In this document: positions 55,984 to 64,000 of the stretch, in pieces
How the letters are laid out: every line of letters begins with the position of its first letter
How positions within the stretch are numbered: the first letter of the stretch is position 1
From: Psychrobacter sp. NG254
GTDB taxonomy: Bacteria > Pseudomonadota > Gammaproteobacteria > Pseudomonadales > Moraxellaceae
Assembly: GCF_015277735.1 (NCBI RefSeq)
Contig: NZ_JADHDA010000001.1
Location: 602,762-666,761 of the forward strand
Length of the DNA: 64,000 bases
Direction of reading: 5' to 3'
Notes under the pieces: model-generated
The model's input: the letters and a program-made list of their open reading frames with translations, nothing else
The model's database searches: none
Told to the model about the DNA's origin: nothing
Translations under genes and position numbers: made by a program

Positions 55984-56115
55984 AACTACCTAACGCTTAG
56001 ACCACATTTAACAAACGGACAAGACAAAAGGACTTTGTATTGTCCTTAATAAGTGCATTACCTAACAGCACGCATGCAAAGATAATGCTCTCATTGCGAT
56101 AAAAGGAACACAGGC

Positions 56116-57051
56116 ATGGAACGCCTCTCACAGATAGATTCTCCTAATATAGCCATCGGTGCCAATAGCTCTGTAGCCAATCAGCAGGGCAACGATGAAT
56201 CTACTCATCACAATGCGACCGATAAAAAACAGCCTTACATCTCCCATCAACCTGATGCAAACGGTCATATTCATTATACTGATGATGAAAACGCAATGTG
56301 GCAAGCATTATTGGCGCGTCAAGCAGAGCAAACGCCCAATCGTGCGTGTACTGCATATCTAGAAGGTTTGACTAAGTTAAATTTACCGACGACGCATATC
56401 CCGCAGCTGCACGATATCGATGAGGTATTGCAAGCGACCACAGGTTGGCAAACTGCCGCTGTGCCTGCATTAATCAGCTTTGGTAAATTCTTTAAGCTAC
56501 TGGCCAATAAATCTTTTCCAGTTGCGACGTTTATCCGCCGATTCGATGATATGGAATATATTGAAGAGCCTGACATCTTCCATGAAATCGTTGGGCATTG
56601 TCCGCTATTGACCCATCCTGCGTTTGCGGCTTTTAATGAGACGTATGGCAAGCTTGGTTTGAGTGCGACCAAAGAAGAACGCTGGTTTTTAGCACGGCTG
56701 TATTGGTTTACCATCGAGTTTGGATTGGTCGGCAGTCGCGTGGAAAATCGTAGAATCTACGGCGGCGGTATATTAAGCTCACCATCTGAAACAGTATATG
56801 CACTCAGAGAGCATTCTGATCAGCAAGGTGAAAGCCCACATCAAGTAGAGCGACAACCAGAGCATCGTGCGTTTGATTTACTCGATGTATTGCGTACCCC
56901 TTATCGTATTGATCAGATTCAGCCGATTTACTATGTCATTGATGAACTAGATACCTTATTTGATATCGTCAATAGTGACATCATGGGTACGGTAAAAAAG
57001 GCTATGTCACTTGGATTATTTAAGCCGACTTATACAGAAAAAACTCGTTAA
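56116..57051 (+). CDS. phhA: Phenylalanine 4-monooxygenase
   Basis: A 311-residue pterin-dependent hydroxylase that makes tyrosine from phenylalanine. The iron ligands are H156 and H161 in DIFHEIVGHCPLL and E201 in FTIEFGLV. FPVATFIRRFDDMEYIEEPD and RIYGGGILSSPSETVYAL are family landmarks. The first 45 residues (SNQQGNDESTHHNATDKKQ region) are a polar extension; otherwise the length is typical of bacterial enzymes. AAAGGA precedes the ATG. The next gene, phhB, recycles its cofactor. Confidence 0.96.
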   Translation: MERLSQIDSPNIAIGANSSVANQQGNDESTHHNATDKKQPYISHQPDANGHIHYTDDENAMWQALLARQAEQTPNRACTAYLEGLTKLNLPTTHIPQLHDIDEVLQATTGWQTAAVPALISFGKFFKLLANKSFPVATFIRRFDDMEYIEEPDIFHEIVGHCPLLTHPAFAAFNETYGKLGLSATKEERWFLARLYWFTIEFGLVGSRVENRRIYGGGILSSPSETVYALREHSDQQGESPHQVERQPEHRAFDLLDVLRTPYRIDQIQPIYYVIDELDTLFDIVNSDIMGTVKKAMSLGLFKPTYTEKTR

Positions 57052-57095
57052 GAACATCAATTAAAAATTAAATACAGTCACTTCAGTACGGAGTA

Positions 57096-57121
57096 TTGAG
57101 ATAGCAGCAAAGCTATCTCAA
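57096..57121 (+). repeat. Hairpin between phhA and phhB
   Basis: TTGAGATAGC and GCTATCTCAA form a perfect ten-base stem with a six-base loop. It lacks a T-run, so it is probably an mRNA structure rather than a terminator. Confidence 0.6.
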
Positions 57122-57193
57122 CATGGTCGTACAAGTATTAAAAAATAGCTATCAAAACAGACATCAAAACAGCCACTATAAAAGGATTTTATT

Positions 57194-57535
57194 ATGACAA
57201 CATTATCACAATCTAGCTGCGAAGCCTGCCGTATTGGCGCACCAAAGGTCGATGAGTCTGAGGCACGCGAGCTGCTACAGCAAATTCCCGATTGGTCCTT
57301 GATCGAGGTGGACGGCATTGAGCAATTGCAGCGCCAGTACAAGTTCAAAAACTTCGTCAAAGCCATGGCATTTGCCAATCAACTGGCAGACATCGCTGAA
57401 GCAGAAGGGCATCATCCGGGTATCTTGGTAGAGTGGGGCAAGGCCACCGTCACGTGGTGGTCGCATAGTATCAAAGGTTTGCATCGCAATGATTTTGTCA
57501 TGGCGGCCAAGACCGATAACTTGCTTGATACTTAA
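57194..57535 (+). CDS. phhB: Pterin-4a-carbinolamine dehydratase
   Basis: A 113-residue protein that dehydrates the carbinolamine formed by PhhA so that tetrahydropterin can be regenerated. The signature [20 protein letters not shown] and then [16 protein letters not shown] contains the active-site histidines. The N-terminus has two cysteines ([11 protein letters not shown]). AAAGGA precedes the ATG, 142 bases after phhA. A terminator follows. Confidence 0.94.
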   Translation: MTTLSQSSCEACRIGAPKVDESEARELLQQIPDWSLIEVDGIEQLQRQYKFKNFVKAMAFANQLADIAEAEGHHPGILVEWGKATVTWWSHSIKGLHRNDFVMAAKTDNLLDT

Positions 57536-57592
57536 TTTGGCTGGTTATTATAAGGTCTAGATAAATTGGATAGGGTATCACGCTTGCTCAGA

Positions 57593-57624
57593 CTGCCATC
57601 TGTAGTATCATGGCAGGCTTTTTG
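57593..57624 (+). terminator. Rho-independent terminator after phhB
   Basis: CTGCCAT and ATGGCAG pair across a ten-base loop, followed by GCTTTTTGC. It separates phhB from the transporter gene. Confidence 0.75.
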
Positions 57625-57732
57625 CTTATCCGGTTTGTCTTGAACTGACCATATTGCGAAACCCGCTTACTCATACTTCCAAATTCAAACCCAATCTGAT
57701 GCCAGCATCCACTGGTTATCTAAGGACGACTA

Positions 57733-59139
57733 ATGCCCCCAAAACCTCTCACCCAAATCAGTGCAAAATTGGCATTTGTCATATCAGGCATTGTCATCGC
57801 TATCATGGGTATTACCATGATTGGCTTTGGCTGGGTGCCTCATCTGTCATTGATACTCGCCATCTGTGTGCTACTGGCTATCGGTATCTTTAAAGGTCTC
57901 AGCTTTGATGACATGCAAGCACAAATGGCCTCAGGTGTCATGCGCGGTATTGGTGCCATCTACCTGTTCTTCTTTATCGGACTGATGGTTGCGGCTTTGA
58001 TGATGTCAGGGGCTATTCCTACCCTCATGTATTTTGGCTTTCAGCTGATATCACCTGAGTATTATTATATCTCCGCCTTTGTGCTGACTTCTATTATCGG
58101 TATTGCTTTGGGCAGTAGTTTGACGACTGCTGCGACCTTGGGCGTGGCGTTTATTGGAATGAGTAATGCCTTTGATGCTAATGTGGCGATAGCTGCTGGT
58201 GCGGTGGTATCAGGCGCGTTCTTCGGTGATAAGATGTCGCCCTTATCTGATACTTGTACTATTGCCTCGTCTGTCGTTGGTATAGATCTGTTTGAGCACA
58301 TTCGCAATATGATGTATACGACAGTGCCTGCGTGGGTACTGACCGTTATATTATTCTGGATGTTTTCAGGACAGACGACCAGCGCTGATCTCAGTCAAGT
58401 GACGATATTACAAGGACAGCTGATAGACAGCGGTCTGGTACATGGATATTCAGTACTGCCATTTGTGATACTGGTTGGATTGGCACTGTTTCGGGTCAAT
58501 GCGATCTATACGATTATCTGTACTATTGCTGCGGCATTAATCATTACTTATGTACACAGTTCACCGAGCGTTGGTCAGCTGGGTGGTTATCTGTTTGCAG
58601 GCTATGCACCTGCTGAGTCATTAGAGCTGGGTGAGGTAGGCGGTATGCTGTCGCGTGGCGGTGTACAGAGTATGCTCTTTACCCAGGCGATTGTGATACT
58701 GGCACTCAGCCTCGGTGGACTGTTGACCGCACTGGGTATTTTGCCGGCATTGCTATCTGGTATTAAAGACACACTAACGAGCTCAGGACGCGCCATCTTT
58801 GCGGCAGCAATGGCTGCGCTAAGCATTAACGTACTGATTGGTGAGCAGTATTTGAGTATTTTATTGTCTGGTACTGCGTTTCGTTCGACGTTTGAGCGCT
58901 TACATCTGCATCCTAAAAATCTGTCTCGCACGATTGAAGATGCAGGGACAGTGATCAATCCGCTAGTGCCTTGGAGTGTGTGCGGGGTATTTATCAGTCA
59001 AGCATTGGGCGTACCAGTACTGGATTATCTGTCTTATGCGTTTTTCTGTTATTTATCGCTACTGCTGACGCTACTATTCGGGTTTACGGGGGTAACGATT
59101 AGTCGGGTTAAAGAGGGAAAAGTGACCGAGGCATTATAG
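57733..59139 (+). CDS. NhaC-family Na+/H+ antiporter-like transporter
   Basis: A 468-residue membrane protein with about 11 segments. The NhaC signature region reads GIALGSSLTTAATLGVAFIG and GAVVSGAFFGDKMSPLSDTC, with the conserved DKMSPLSDT. QYLSILLSGTAFR and GTVINPLVPWSVCG are also typical. NhaC proteins exchange sodium for protons, and some relatives exchange organic anions. Its place right after phhAB suggests it might serve the aromatic amino-acid pathway, for example in uptake, but that is context only. AAGGAC precedes the ATG. Confidence 0.85.
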   Translation: MPPKPLTQISAKLAFVISGIVIAIMGITMIGFGWVPHLSLILAICVLLAIGIFKGLSFDDMQAQMASGVMRGIGAIYLFFFIGLMVAALMMSGAIPTLMYFGFQLISPEYYYISAFVLTSIIGIALGSSLTTAATLGVAFIGMSNAFDANVAIAAGAVVSGAFFGDKMSPLSDTCTIASSVVGIDLFEHIRNMMYTTVPAWVLTVILFWMFSGQTTSADLSQVTILQGQLIDSGLVHGYSVLPFVILVGLALFRVNAIYTIICTIAAALIITYVHSSPSVGQLGGYLFAGYAPAESLELGEVGGMLSRGGVQSMLFTQAIVILALSLGGLLTALGILPALLSGIKDTLTSSGRAIFAAAMAALSINVLIGEQYLSILLSGTAFRSTFERLHLHPKNLSRTIEDAGTVINPLVPWSVCGVFISQALGVPVLDYLSYAFFCYLSLLLTLLFGFTGVTISRVKEGKVTEAL

Positions 59140-59152
59140 GCAATGATTGATA

Positions 59153-59190
59153 AAAAAAGGGTGGGACTAAGACTAGTCCCACCCTTTTTT
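59153..59190 (+). terminator. Rho-independent terminator
   Basis: A perfect inverted repeat with 17-base arms (AAAAAAGGGTGGGACTA and its complement) and a four-base loop, ending in a T-run, just after the NhaC-like gene. Confidence 0.95.
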
Positions 59191-59509
59191 ATTTAAAAAT
59201 ACGTATTTACTGATTTTCTGTTCAAGCTGTTTTTCCTTGCTTTAGTTCATATGGGTTACTTGATAAATAAATATGTTTGTGATGAGAAATGTAAGAGGCA
59301 AACTTATTGCCACAGATTATGGTTTTTTATTGGTGTTTCTCGTATTATGCAGCCGTGACATTAAAGTCGTTGTTTAGCGTAAAGTTTCTTGAGTAGCAAA
59401 AACTCATCTAAAGTGACTTTAGAAGCCCGCCAAAGCCTCATATTGTTTATCGTTATTGACAGATTTCGGTGGTTCGCTGAATCACCACAGATCGTTAAAG
59501 GTCATACCT
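59191..59509. other. Intergenic region before the PepSY gene
   Basis: About 320 bases following the terminator. No coding signal is convincing; an ORF from 59389 overlaps the PepSY gene in another frame and is rejected. It presumably carries the PepSY gene promoter. Confidence 0.4.
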
Positions 59510-60997
59510 ATGCACAAAGACACACACCAACCTATCGCCAATCAACGCTATTTTACAGTTTGGCGGTGGCATTTTTACTCTGGCATTATCATTGCACCTT
59601 TGCTAATTGTTCTAGCGGTTACCGCGCTTGGCATGCTGTTTATGTCTAATACGGTAGGGCGCGATGCTGAACGTATGACGGTAGCGCAATCAAGTATGCA
59701 AGCACCGCTGTCTGCGCAAGCTCAAAGCGCCGTCGATAGTATGCCTGATAGCACCTTGATCAAATATATTGCTCCGCGCAGTGATGAGACGGTGGCACTG
59801 TTTCGAGTGACCTCTGATACGACTGACAATATGGTCGCCGTTGATCCTTATACTGCAAAAGTGGTCGATAGCACGCCCAGCAATAGTGGTTTGTACTATA
59901 CGTTCAATGATATTCACAGCGATCTGCTGCTGGGTAAGGTAGGAGACTATCTGCTTGAAACCGCCGCCTCATTGACGATTTTGATGATCTTAACGGGCTG
60001 GTATCTGTGGTGGCAAAAACGCAGATCTATCAAGTCGATGCTAGTACCCGATCAGGGTATACAGACCATGCAAAAGCGATCGTTGTTTCGTACGATTCAT
60101 GCGACATTGGGCAGTTGGATCTCTATTTTACTGCTGTTTTTTTGCATTTCAGGAATGGCGTGGGCGGGTGTCTGGGGTGAGCGCATGGTACAGGCATGGA
60201 GCCAGTTTCCTGCTGGTAAATGGGGCGTGGCACCCGTGCCGGTATCGACTGACTATAGCCAACATGCTGGCATGAATGAGACTGCACCAGCGCCTCATGT
60301 CCATGGCTCGACGCCCACTACTGCGCCTACGCATGGCGGTGTCCTTAATTCAGGCAGTGCTAAAGAGGTTCCTTGGGTGCTTGAGCTAACACCGATGCCT
60401 GTGTCAGGGACGACGATGGGTAAAGACGGTATTGCGCCCAATATACCGATAATGATCGATACGGTGGATCGCTACGCTCGTGAAATCGGTTTTGTAGGGC
60501 GCTATCAATTGAATCTACCACAAGGAAGTACAGGCGTTTGGACCCTTAGCCAAGACTCGATGAGCTACGATATGAAAAGTCCAACGGCGGATCGCACCGT
60601 GCATATTGACCGCTATTCAGGCAATGTGTTGGCTGATATTCATTTTGATGATTATAACGCGTTTGGCAAATTTATGGCGGCAGGTCTTGCGCTACATATG
60701 GGTACGCTTGGGTGGTGGAGCGTACTGGCCAATGTGCTGTTTTGTCTGTCCGTTATCCTGATCTGTGTCAGCGGTTATATCATGTGGTGGCAGCGTCGTC
60801 CGCGTCAAGCGGGTCAAAGCAGTGGCTTAAACCCACCAGCCCGTGGTCAGCATTTTTCGGTTTGGTGGCCGCTTGCCATTCCTTTGTTAATTGTGGCTAT
60901 CATATTTCCGACAGCGATTATCGCGATTGTAGTGATCGCATTGTTGGACTTTTTGGTGATATCTCGAGTTGGATTTTTACAGAGATTATTAAAGTAG
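59510..60997 (+). CDS. PepSY-associated transmembrane protein
   Basis: A 495-residue inner-membrane protein of the PepSY_TM family (iron-uptake or siderophore-reductase-like proteins). Membrane segments are FYSGIIIAPLLIVLAVTALG near the start, LLETAASLTILMILTGWYLW, GSWISILLLFFCISGMAWAG, and a C-terminal group (VLFCLSVILICVSGYIMWW, PLLIVAIIFPTAIIAIVV). Around residues 250-280 the periplasmic loop is histidine-rich (HAGMNETAPAPHVHGSTPTT). The family is often linked with siderophore iron release, but no receptor gene adjoins. The ATG at 59510 has AAAGG upstream; a frame from 59456 is less likely. Confidence 0.82.
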   Translation: MHKDTHQPIANQRYFTVWRWHFYSGIIIAPLLIVLAVTALGMLFMSNTVGRDAERMTVAQSSMQAPLSAQAQSAVDSMPDSTLIKYIAPRSDETVALFRVTSDTTDNMVAVDPYTAKVVDSTPSNSGLYYTFNDIHSDLLLGKVGDYLLETAASLTILMILTGWYLWWQKRRSIKSMLVPDQGIQTMQKRSLFRTIHATLGSWISILLLFFCISGMAWAGVWGERMVQAWSQFPAGKWGVAPVPVSTDYSQHAGMNETAPAPHVHGSTPTTAPTHGGVLNSGSAKEVPWVLELTPMPVSGTTMGKDGIAPNIPIMIDTVDRYAREIGFVGRYQLNLPQGSTGVWTLSQDSMSYDMKSPTADRTVHIDRYSGNVLADIHFDDYNAFGKFMAAGLALHMGTLGWWSVLANVLFCLSVILICVSGYIMWWQRRPRQAGQSSGLNPPARGQHFSVWWPLAIPLLIVAIIFPTAIIAIVVIALLDFLVISRVGFLQRLLK

Positions 60998-61040
60998 GCA
61001 AGTCATTCAGACAAGGATAACTTGCTATATCGTATGTTAG

Positions 61041-61074
61041 AAATGGGCGTCTCGTAAGAGGTCGCCCATTTTTT
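61041..61074 (+). terminator. Rho-independent terminator after the PepSY gene
   Basis: AAATGGGCG and CGCCCATTT enclose a 13-base loop, and the T-run continues for three more bases. Confidence 0.85.
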
Positions 61075-61256
61075 GACATTTATTTTTGCAAAGGCTATAG
61101 GATGGTAATAATAGAAGGTGGCAACCATGCTTCAAGCTTATCAGTAGCCTATGTACTCGTTTATGAAAGCTTATCACTCGAGCGTAGTTCTCGTCTTAGA
61201 CTCATAAAAGGCTTTTCTTTGTCCTCACTCATAGCTATAACCATCATGTATTTGGT

Positions 61257-61284
61257 TTTAGAATTTAGAATTTAGAATTTGGAA
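61257..61284. repeat. Heptamer tandem repeat
   Basis: Three exact copies of TTTAGAA followed by TTTGGAA. It is non-coding, in the gene-free stretch before the MITE-like element. Confidence 0.8.
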
Positions 61285-61332
61285 CTTGGGAGGAAAGTGC
61301 ATTTGCACCAGTTGTAGAATAGGTTGTTATTA

Positions 61333-61514
61333 GGGCATGTGCTCAATTCAAACGACAGCCATCTGACTGGGTTAACAATGCCTAAATCTTGTCAAACGTA
61401 ATCAAATAGTTGGTCAATATCTCGATATTATCTGCGCTATTTTCCTTGCTTGGCTGCGACTTGTCTCATTTTCATCACTATTTTCATCACTATTTTCAAA
61501 ATGAGGACACGCCC
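61333..61514. mobile_element. MITE-like element, 182 bp
   Basis: The left end GGGCATGTGCTCAATTCAAA and the complement of the right end GGGCGTGTCCTCATTTTGAA agree at 15 of 20 positions, and both ends are flanked by TA (61331-61332 and 61515-61516), as expected for a TA target duplication. There is no ORF of useful size inside. The right part contains a short direct repeat (ATTTTCATCACT twice). The same end motif occurs at 48869 and in the palindrome at 49989. It is probably a non-autonomous derivative of an IS element; the parent IS is not in the window. Confidence 0.6.
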
Positions 61515-61832
61515 TAGGGAATTATGGGTATCTATAACAATAATAAGTCGGTTAATTTAAGTTGTAATATTTTTAAAAGGGCTTGGTGATACCTATCAAA
61601 TTAACGCCCAGTACATTTATTTTTATGTAAAATTGGTTGGTTTTGAGCAACAAAACAATTACTATTGAAGTAATAAAAAATCTCTTATTATTTGTCTACT
61701 TTTTATCAGTCTAAGCACATATAGCCTGCTCTATATACGAATATGGGTCAGCTTTTAATGAATTAACTTAAGCATTATTTTAAATTACGTATAAACATTA
61801 TGTCGAAAAAAACTATTATTCAGGGAATTATC

Positions 61833-62795
61833 ATGGAAAAGATATTGAAAACTGCTATCGCTACGCTTGTCCTACCTACCATGTTTTTTGGTATAGCAGG
61901 CTGTAGTATGACAGGTAACAGTAGTATCGATAATGAAGGTGACAGCCGCCGTGTGAGCAATGTGGTATGGAATAACCAAGTCGATACGGATTTCCGAAAA
62001 TTACTCTCAGCAAAAGTCAGTGATGACGAAACACGATTGATATTTATACGTAAAAACGATGACGACTTAGAACAAACCAGTGCCAACATCTCTGTTAATA
62101 ATAGATATCAAGTGAGTCTGCATCCTGGGAGTTATACGGCTGTTAACTCGTGTGTTGGCAATAACCAGTTAAGTGCGCATGCGACTGGTTTCAAAGATAA
62201 CAACTTATTAGCAGACAAGAAAGACTTCCAGTTGGTAGGTGGTCAAACCTACTTCTTCTATGTGGATATGGACGATACAGGTAAAAGTACACTCGAGCAA
62301 ATAACCCCTGAAAGTGCCTTGCCACTACTAGATACGAAACGCTACCAGTCTCATCAAATCAGTCGAGTCGTGCCCAATTGCTCAGTACCTGTTGTAACAA
62401 CACCTCCAGTTGTGGCACCAGTCATACCTGTATTGGCTGAAAAAGTGACTATCGAACTTGAAGTGCTATTTGATACAGACAAATCTATTGTGAAGCCTGA
62501 GTACTACTCTAAAATTTCTGAAGTGGCGGAGTTTATGGCGCAATATCCGAATACTCTAGTGACTATTGAAGGGCATACTGATAGCCGCGCCAGTGATAGC
62601 TATAACCAAGCTTTATCACAGCGAAGAGTGGACGCTGTAAAAGAGGTGTTGATTACTCAATTTGATGTCGCTCCTGAGCGTCTGAGTGCGATTGGTTATG
62701 GTGAAGCGCAGCCAAGAGCAACCAATGATACGGCAGCAGGCCGTCAGCTTAATCGCCGCGTAATCGCTGTGGTCGAAGAGCGCCCAAATAACTGA
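61833..62795 (+). CDS. OmpA-family lipoprotein
   Basis: A 320-residue protein with a lipoprotein signal (LVLPTMFFGIAGCSM, Cys24), a middle domain of about 170 residues with no family I recognise, a Pro/Val linker (VVTTPPVVAPVIPVLAEK), and a C-terminal OmpA-like peptidoglycan-binding domain (VLFDTDKSIVKPEYYSKISE, then TIEGHTDSRASDSYNQALSQ and RRVDAVKEVL). The conserved Asp and Arg that hold diaminopimelate lie in this domain. The ATG at 61833 has AGGG upstream; 11 residues from 61800 are unlikely. It is 86 bases before the Bap-type adhesin gene, so it may help anchor or secrete it. Confidence 0.88.
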   Translation: MEKILKTAIATLVLPTMFFGIAGCSMTGNSSIDNEGDSRRVSNVVWNNQVDTDFRKLLSAKVSDDETRLIFIRKNDDDLEQTSANISVNNRYQVSLHPGSYTAVNSCVGNNQLSAHATGFKDNNLLADKKDFQLVGGQTYFFYVDMDDTGKSTLEQITPESALPLLDTKRYQSHQISRVVPNCSVPVVTTPPVVAPVIPVLAEKVTIELEVLFDTDKSIVKPEYYSKISEVAEFMAQYPNTLVTIEGHTDSRASDSYNQALSQRRVDAVKEVLITQFDVAPERLSAIGYGEAQPRATNDTAAGRQLNRRVIAVVEERPNN

Positions 62796-62881
62796 TATCT
62801 ATTAGATGCTGCTATTACCAGAATCGTGTCATAAACCATCAAAATTGATACTGCCATTATTAGAGAATTTAGGATAAACAC

Positions 62882-64000
62882 ATGAATACTATTATTATAA
62901 AAACAAACAATGCTACTCAGACTATAAAAGAGACGGAAGTCGTTACCAAAGATGGTATACCTACCATTATTAAATCTACAGAAAAAGTAAATTACGAATT
63001 TCATGACAATGCGATAAACCGTGCACCCAATCATATCATTACCAAACGCATCAAGAACGACCTCCATGTGTCATTTGAAGAGGAAGGTGAGAATAGTGAC
63101 CTTGTCATTGAAGGGTTCTATGATCATGCAGATAGTGCTCTGATTGGTATTGCTGAAGATGGTGAGTATTACTATTATATTCCAGATACTGGTGAAACTT
63201 ATGATTATGTCACGCAGTTAGAAGCAGGTGATGTAGAAGGACAAGCGCTAGGTGGTGAAGAATATGTAGCCGCTGTGATACCCTGGTGGATACCTGCTGC
63301 AGCTGGGATTGGACTGGTCGGATTACTGGCTAGTAGAAGTAGTAACAGCAGAGACGATGACAGCAATACGGAAGAGGGTACTGCACCACTCGTAACAGAT
63401 GATCGTCAAACCGGCACACTCGGTCAACCAGTGGTCATCGACGTGCTCAGCAATGACACCGATCTTGAAGGCGACATCGACCCGACCAGCGTAAAGCTCA
63501 TCAACCCAGATACAGGTCTTGAAGTCACCAGCTTGACTGTTGCCGGTGAAGGCGTATGGAGTGTTGACCCAGCCACTGGCGCAGTCACCTTCACCCCAGA
63601 AACAGGCTTCACCAATGATCCGACCCCAGTGAACTATGTGGTCTCTGACCTCACTGGCAACAAGTCGAACCAAGCCACCATCACCGTAGACTACCCACCA
63701 ACCGCACCGAATGCCGAAGACGAAATCCAAACCGGCACACTCGGTCAACCAGTGGTCATCGACGTGCTCAGCAATGACACCGATCTTGAAGGCGACATCG
63801 ACCCGACCACCGTGAAACTCATCAACCCAGACACAGGTCTTGAAGTCACCAGCTTGACCGTTGCCGGCGAAGGCGCATGGAGTGTTGACCCAACCACTGG
63901 CGCAGTCACCTTTACCCCAGAAACAGGCTTCACCAATGATCCGACCCCAGTGAACTATGTGGTCTCTGACCTCACTGGCAACAAGTCGAACCAAGCCACC
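62882..64000 (+). CDS. Bap-type giant adhesin, N-terminal part (cut by window edge)
   Basis: The first 373 codons of a gene that runs off the right edge with no stop. The start MNTIIIKTNNATQTIKETEV begins a BapA-prefix-like domain of about 125 residues, then a hydrophobic helix (AAVIPWWIPAAAGIGLVGLL, about 130-150), a short acidic linker, and tandem 107-residue Ig-like repeats (GTLGQPVVIDVLSNDTDLEG, then VNYVVSDLTGNKSNQATITV). This layout is that of large type I-secreted biofilm proteins. AGGAT precedes the ATG. The repeats use noticeably more C-ending codons than the N-terminal part. Confidence 0.88.
   Translation, partial: MNTIIIKTNNATQTIKETEVVTKDGIPTIIKSTEKVNYEFHDNAINRAPNHIITKRIKNDLHVSFEEEGENSDLVIEGFYDHADSALIGIAEDGEYYYYIPDTGETYDYVTQLEAGDVEGQALGGEEYVAAVIPWWIPAAAGIGLVGLLASRSSNSRDDDSNTEEGTAPLVTDDRQTGTLGQPVVIDVLSNDTDLEGDIDPTSVKLINPDTGLEVTSLTVAGEGVWSVDPATGAVTFTPETGFTNDPTPVNYVVSDLTGNKSNQATITVDYPPTAPNAEDEIQTGTLGQPVVIDVLSNDTDLEGDIDPTTVKLINPDTGLEVTSLTVAGEGAWSVDPTTGAVTFTPETGFTNDPTPVNYVVSDLTGNKSNQAT
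63411..64000 (+). repeat. 321-bp tandem repeat in the Bap-type adhesin
   Basis: Units begin at 63411 and 63732 with a period of exactly 321 bp (107 codons). The unit beginning at 63732 is cut by the window end. The visible parts differ at only a few positions (for example PTSV versus PTTV, GEGVW versus GEGAW, DPATG versus DPTTG). Confidence 0.95.

Larger units (their letters stand above)
60998..61832. other. Long gene-free region with MITE-like element
   Basis: An 835-base stretch without a supported gene. In order it holds a terminator (61041-61074), a heptamer repeat (61257-61284), a 182-bp element with inverted ends (61333-61514), and an AT-rich promoter region before the OmpA-like lipoprotein gene. 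Confidence 0.6.

Noticed and set aside
63323..63994. 223-codon minus-strand ORF opposite the Bap-type repeats, plus two 63-codon ones
   Set aside because: It is an antisense shadow that recurs because the 321-bp repeats are read backwards. The plus-strand frame continues an adhesin with a ribosome site and known domain layout.

Overview
The window looks like a chromosomal segment of a Psychrobacter-like member of the Moraxellaceae (Gammaproteobacteria). This assignment is inferred from protein resemblance, the Acinetobacter/Pseudomonas-style order pheA-hisC-[tyrA::aroA fusion], moderate base composition with AT-rich spacers, and large trimeric and Bap-type adhesins. No rRNA, tRNA or CRISPR array was seen, and no transposase or phage gene.

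Layout. 1-7.3 kb: start of sdaA (cut by the window edge), an NCS2 pyrimidine permease, a DMT exporter, a WG-repeat exported protein, an alpha/beta hydrolase, a 54-residue rubredoxin and apt. 7.4-16.6 kb: an exported unknown protein, transaldolase, the aromatic amino-acid biosynthesis run pheA-hisC-tyrA::aroA, rarD, then folB-folK. 16.7-22.8 kb, all minus strand: dnaE, an HPt protein, trmJ, cysE. 23.1-24.3 kb: a solitary Mrr-type nuclease candidate. 24.3-31 kb: ggt, two unknown acidic lipoproteins in tandem, a Spy/CpxP-like protein. 31.2-33.5 kb: a CpxRA-like two-component system divergent from the CpxP-like gene. 33.9-40 kb: a 2017-residue trimeric autotransporter adhesin. 40.2-47.1 kb: a flavin monooxygenase-like protein, a TonB-like protein and a four-gene DUF4331 / small lipoprotein / TPR / HupE-UreJ operon of unknown role.

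47.2-59.2 kb is a phenylalanine/tyrosine catabolism region: phhA and phhB (Phe to Tyr), an aromatic aminotransferase (Tyr to 4-hydroxyphenylpyruvate), hpd (to homogentisate), maiA and fahA (maleylacetoacetate to fumarate and acetoacetate), with an IclR and a LysR regulator and an NhaC-family transporter. The cupin-type homogentisate 1,2-dioxygenase HmgA is not in the window. A VOC-superfamily protein sits beside fahA, which makes it a candidate for the missing ring-cleavage step. An orphan TRAP binding-protein gene in the same region is bracketed by inverted IS-like ends.

59.5-64 kb: a PepSY transmembrane protein, a long gene-free stretch holding a 182-bp MITE-like element, an OmpA-type lipoprotein, and the first 373 codons of a Bap-type repeat adhesin that runs off the window. 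The same terminal motif (GGGYRTGTSYTCA-like, flanked by TA) occurs at 48.87, 50.0 and 61.33-61.51 kb, suggesting one family of small mobile repeats.
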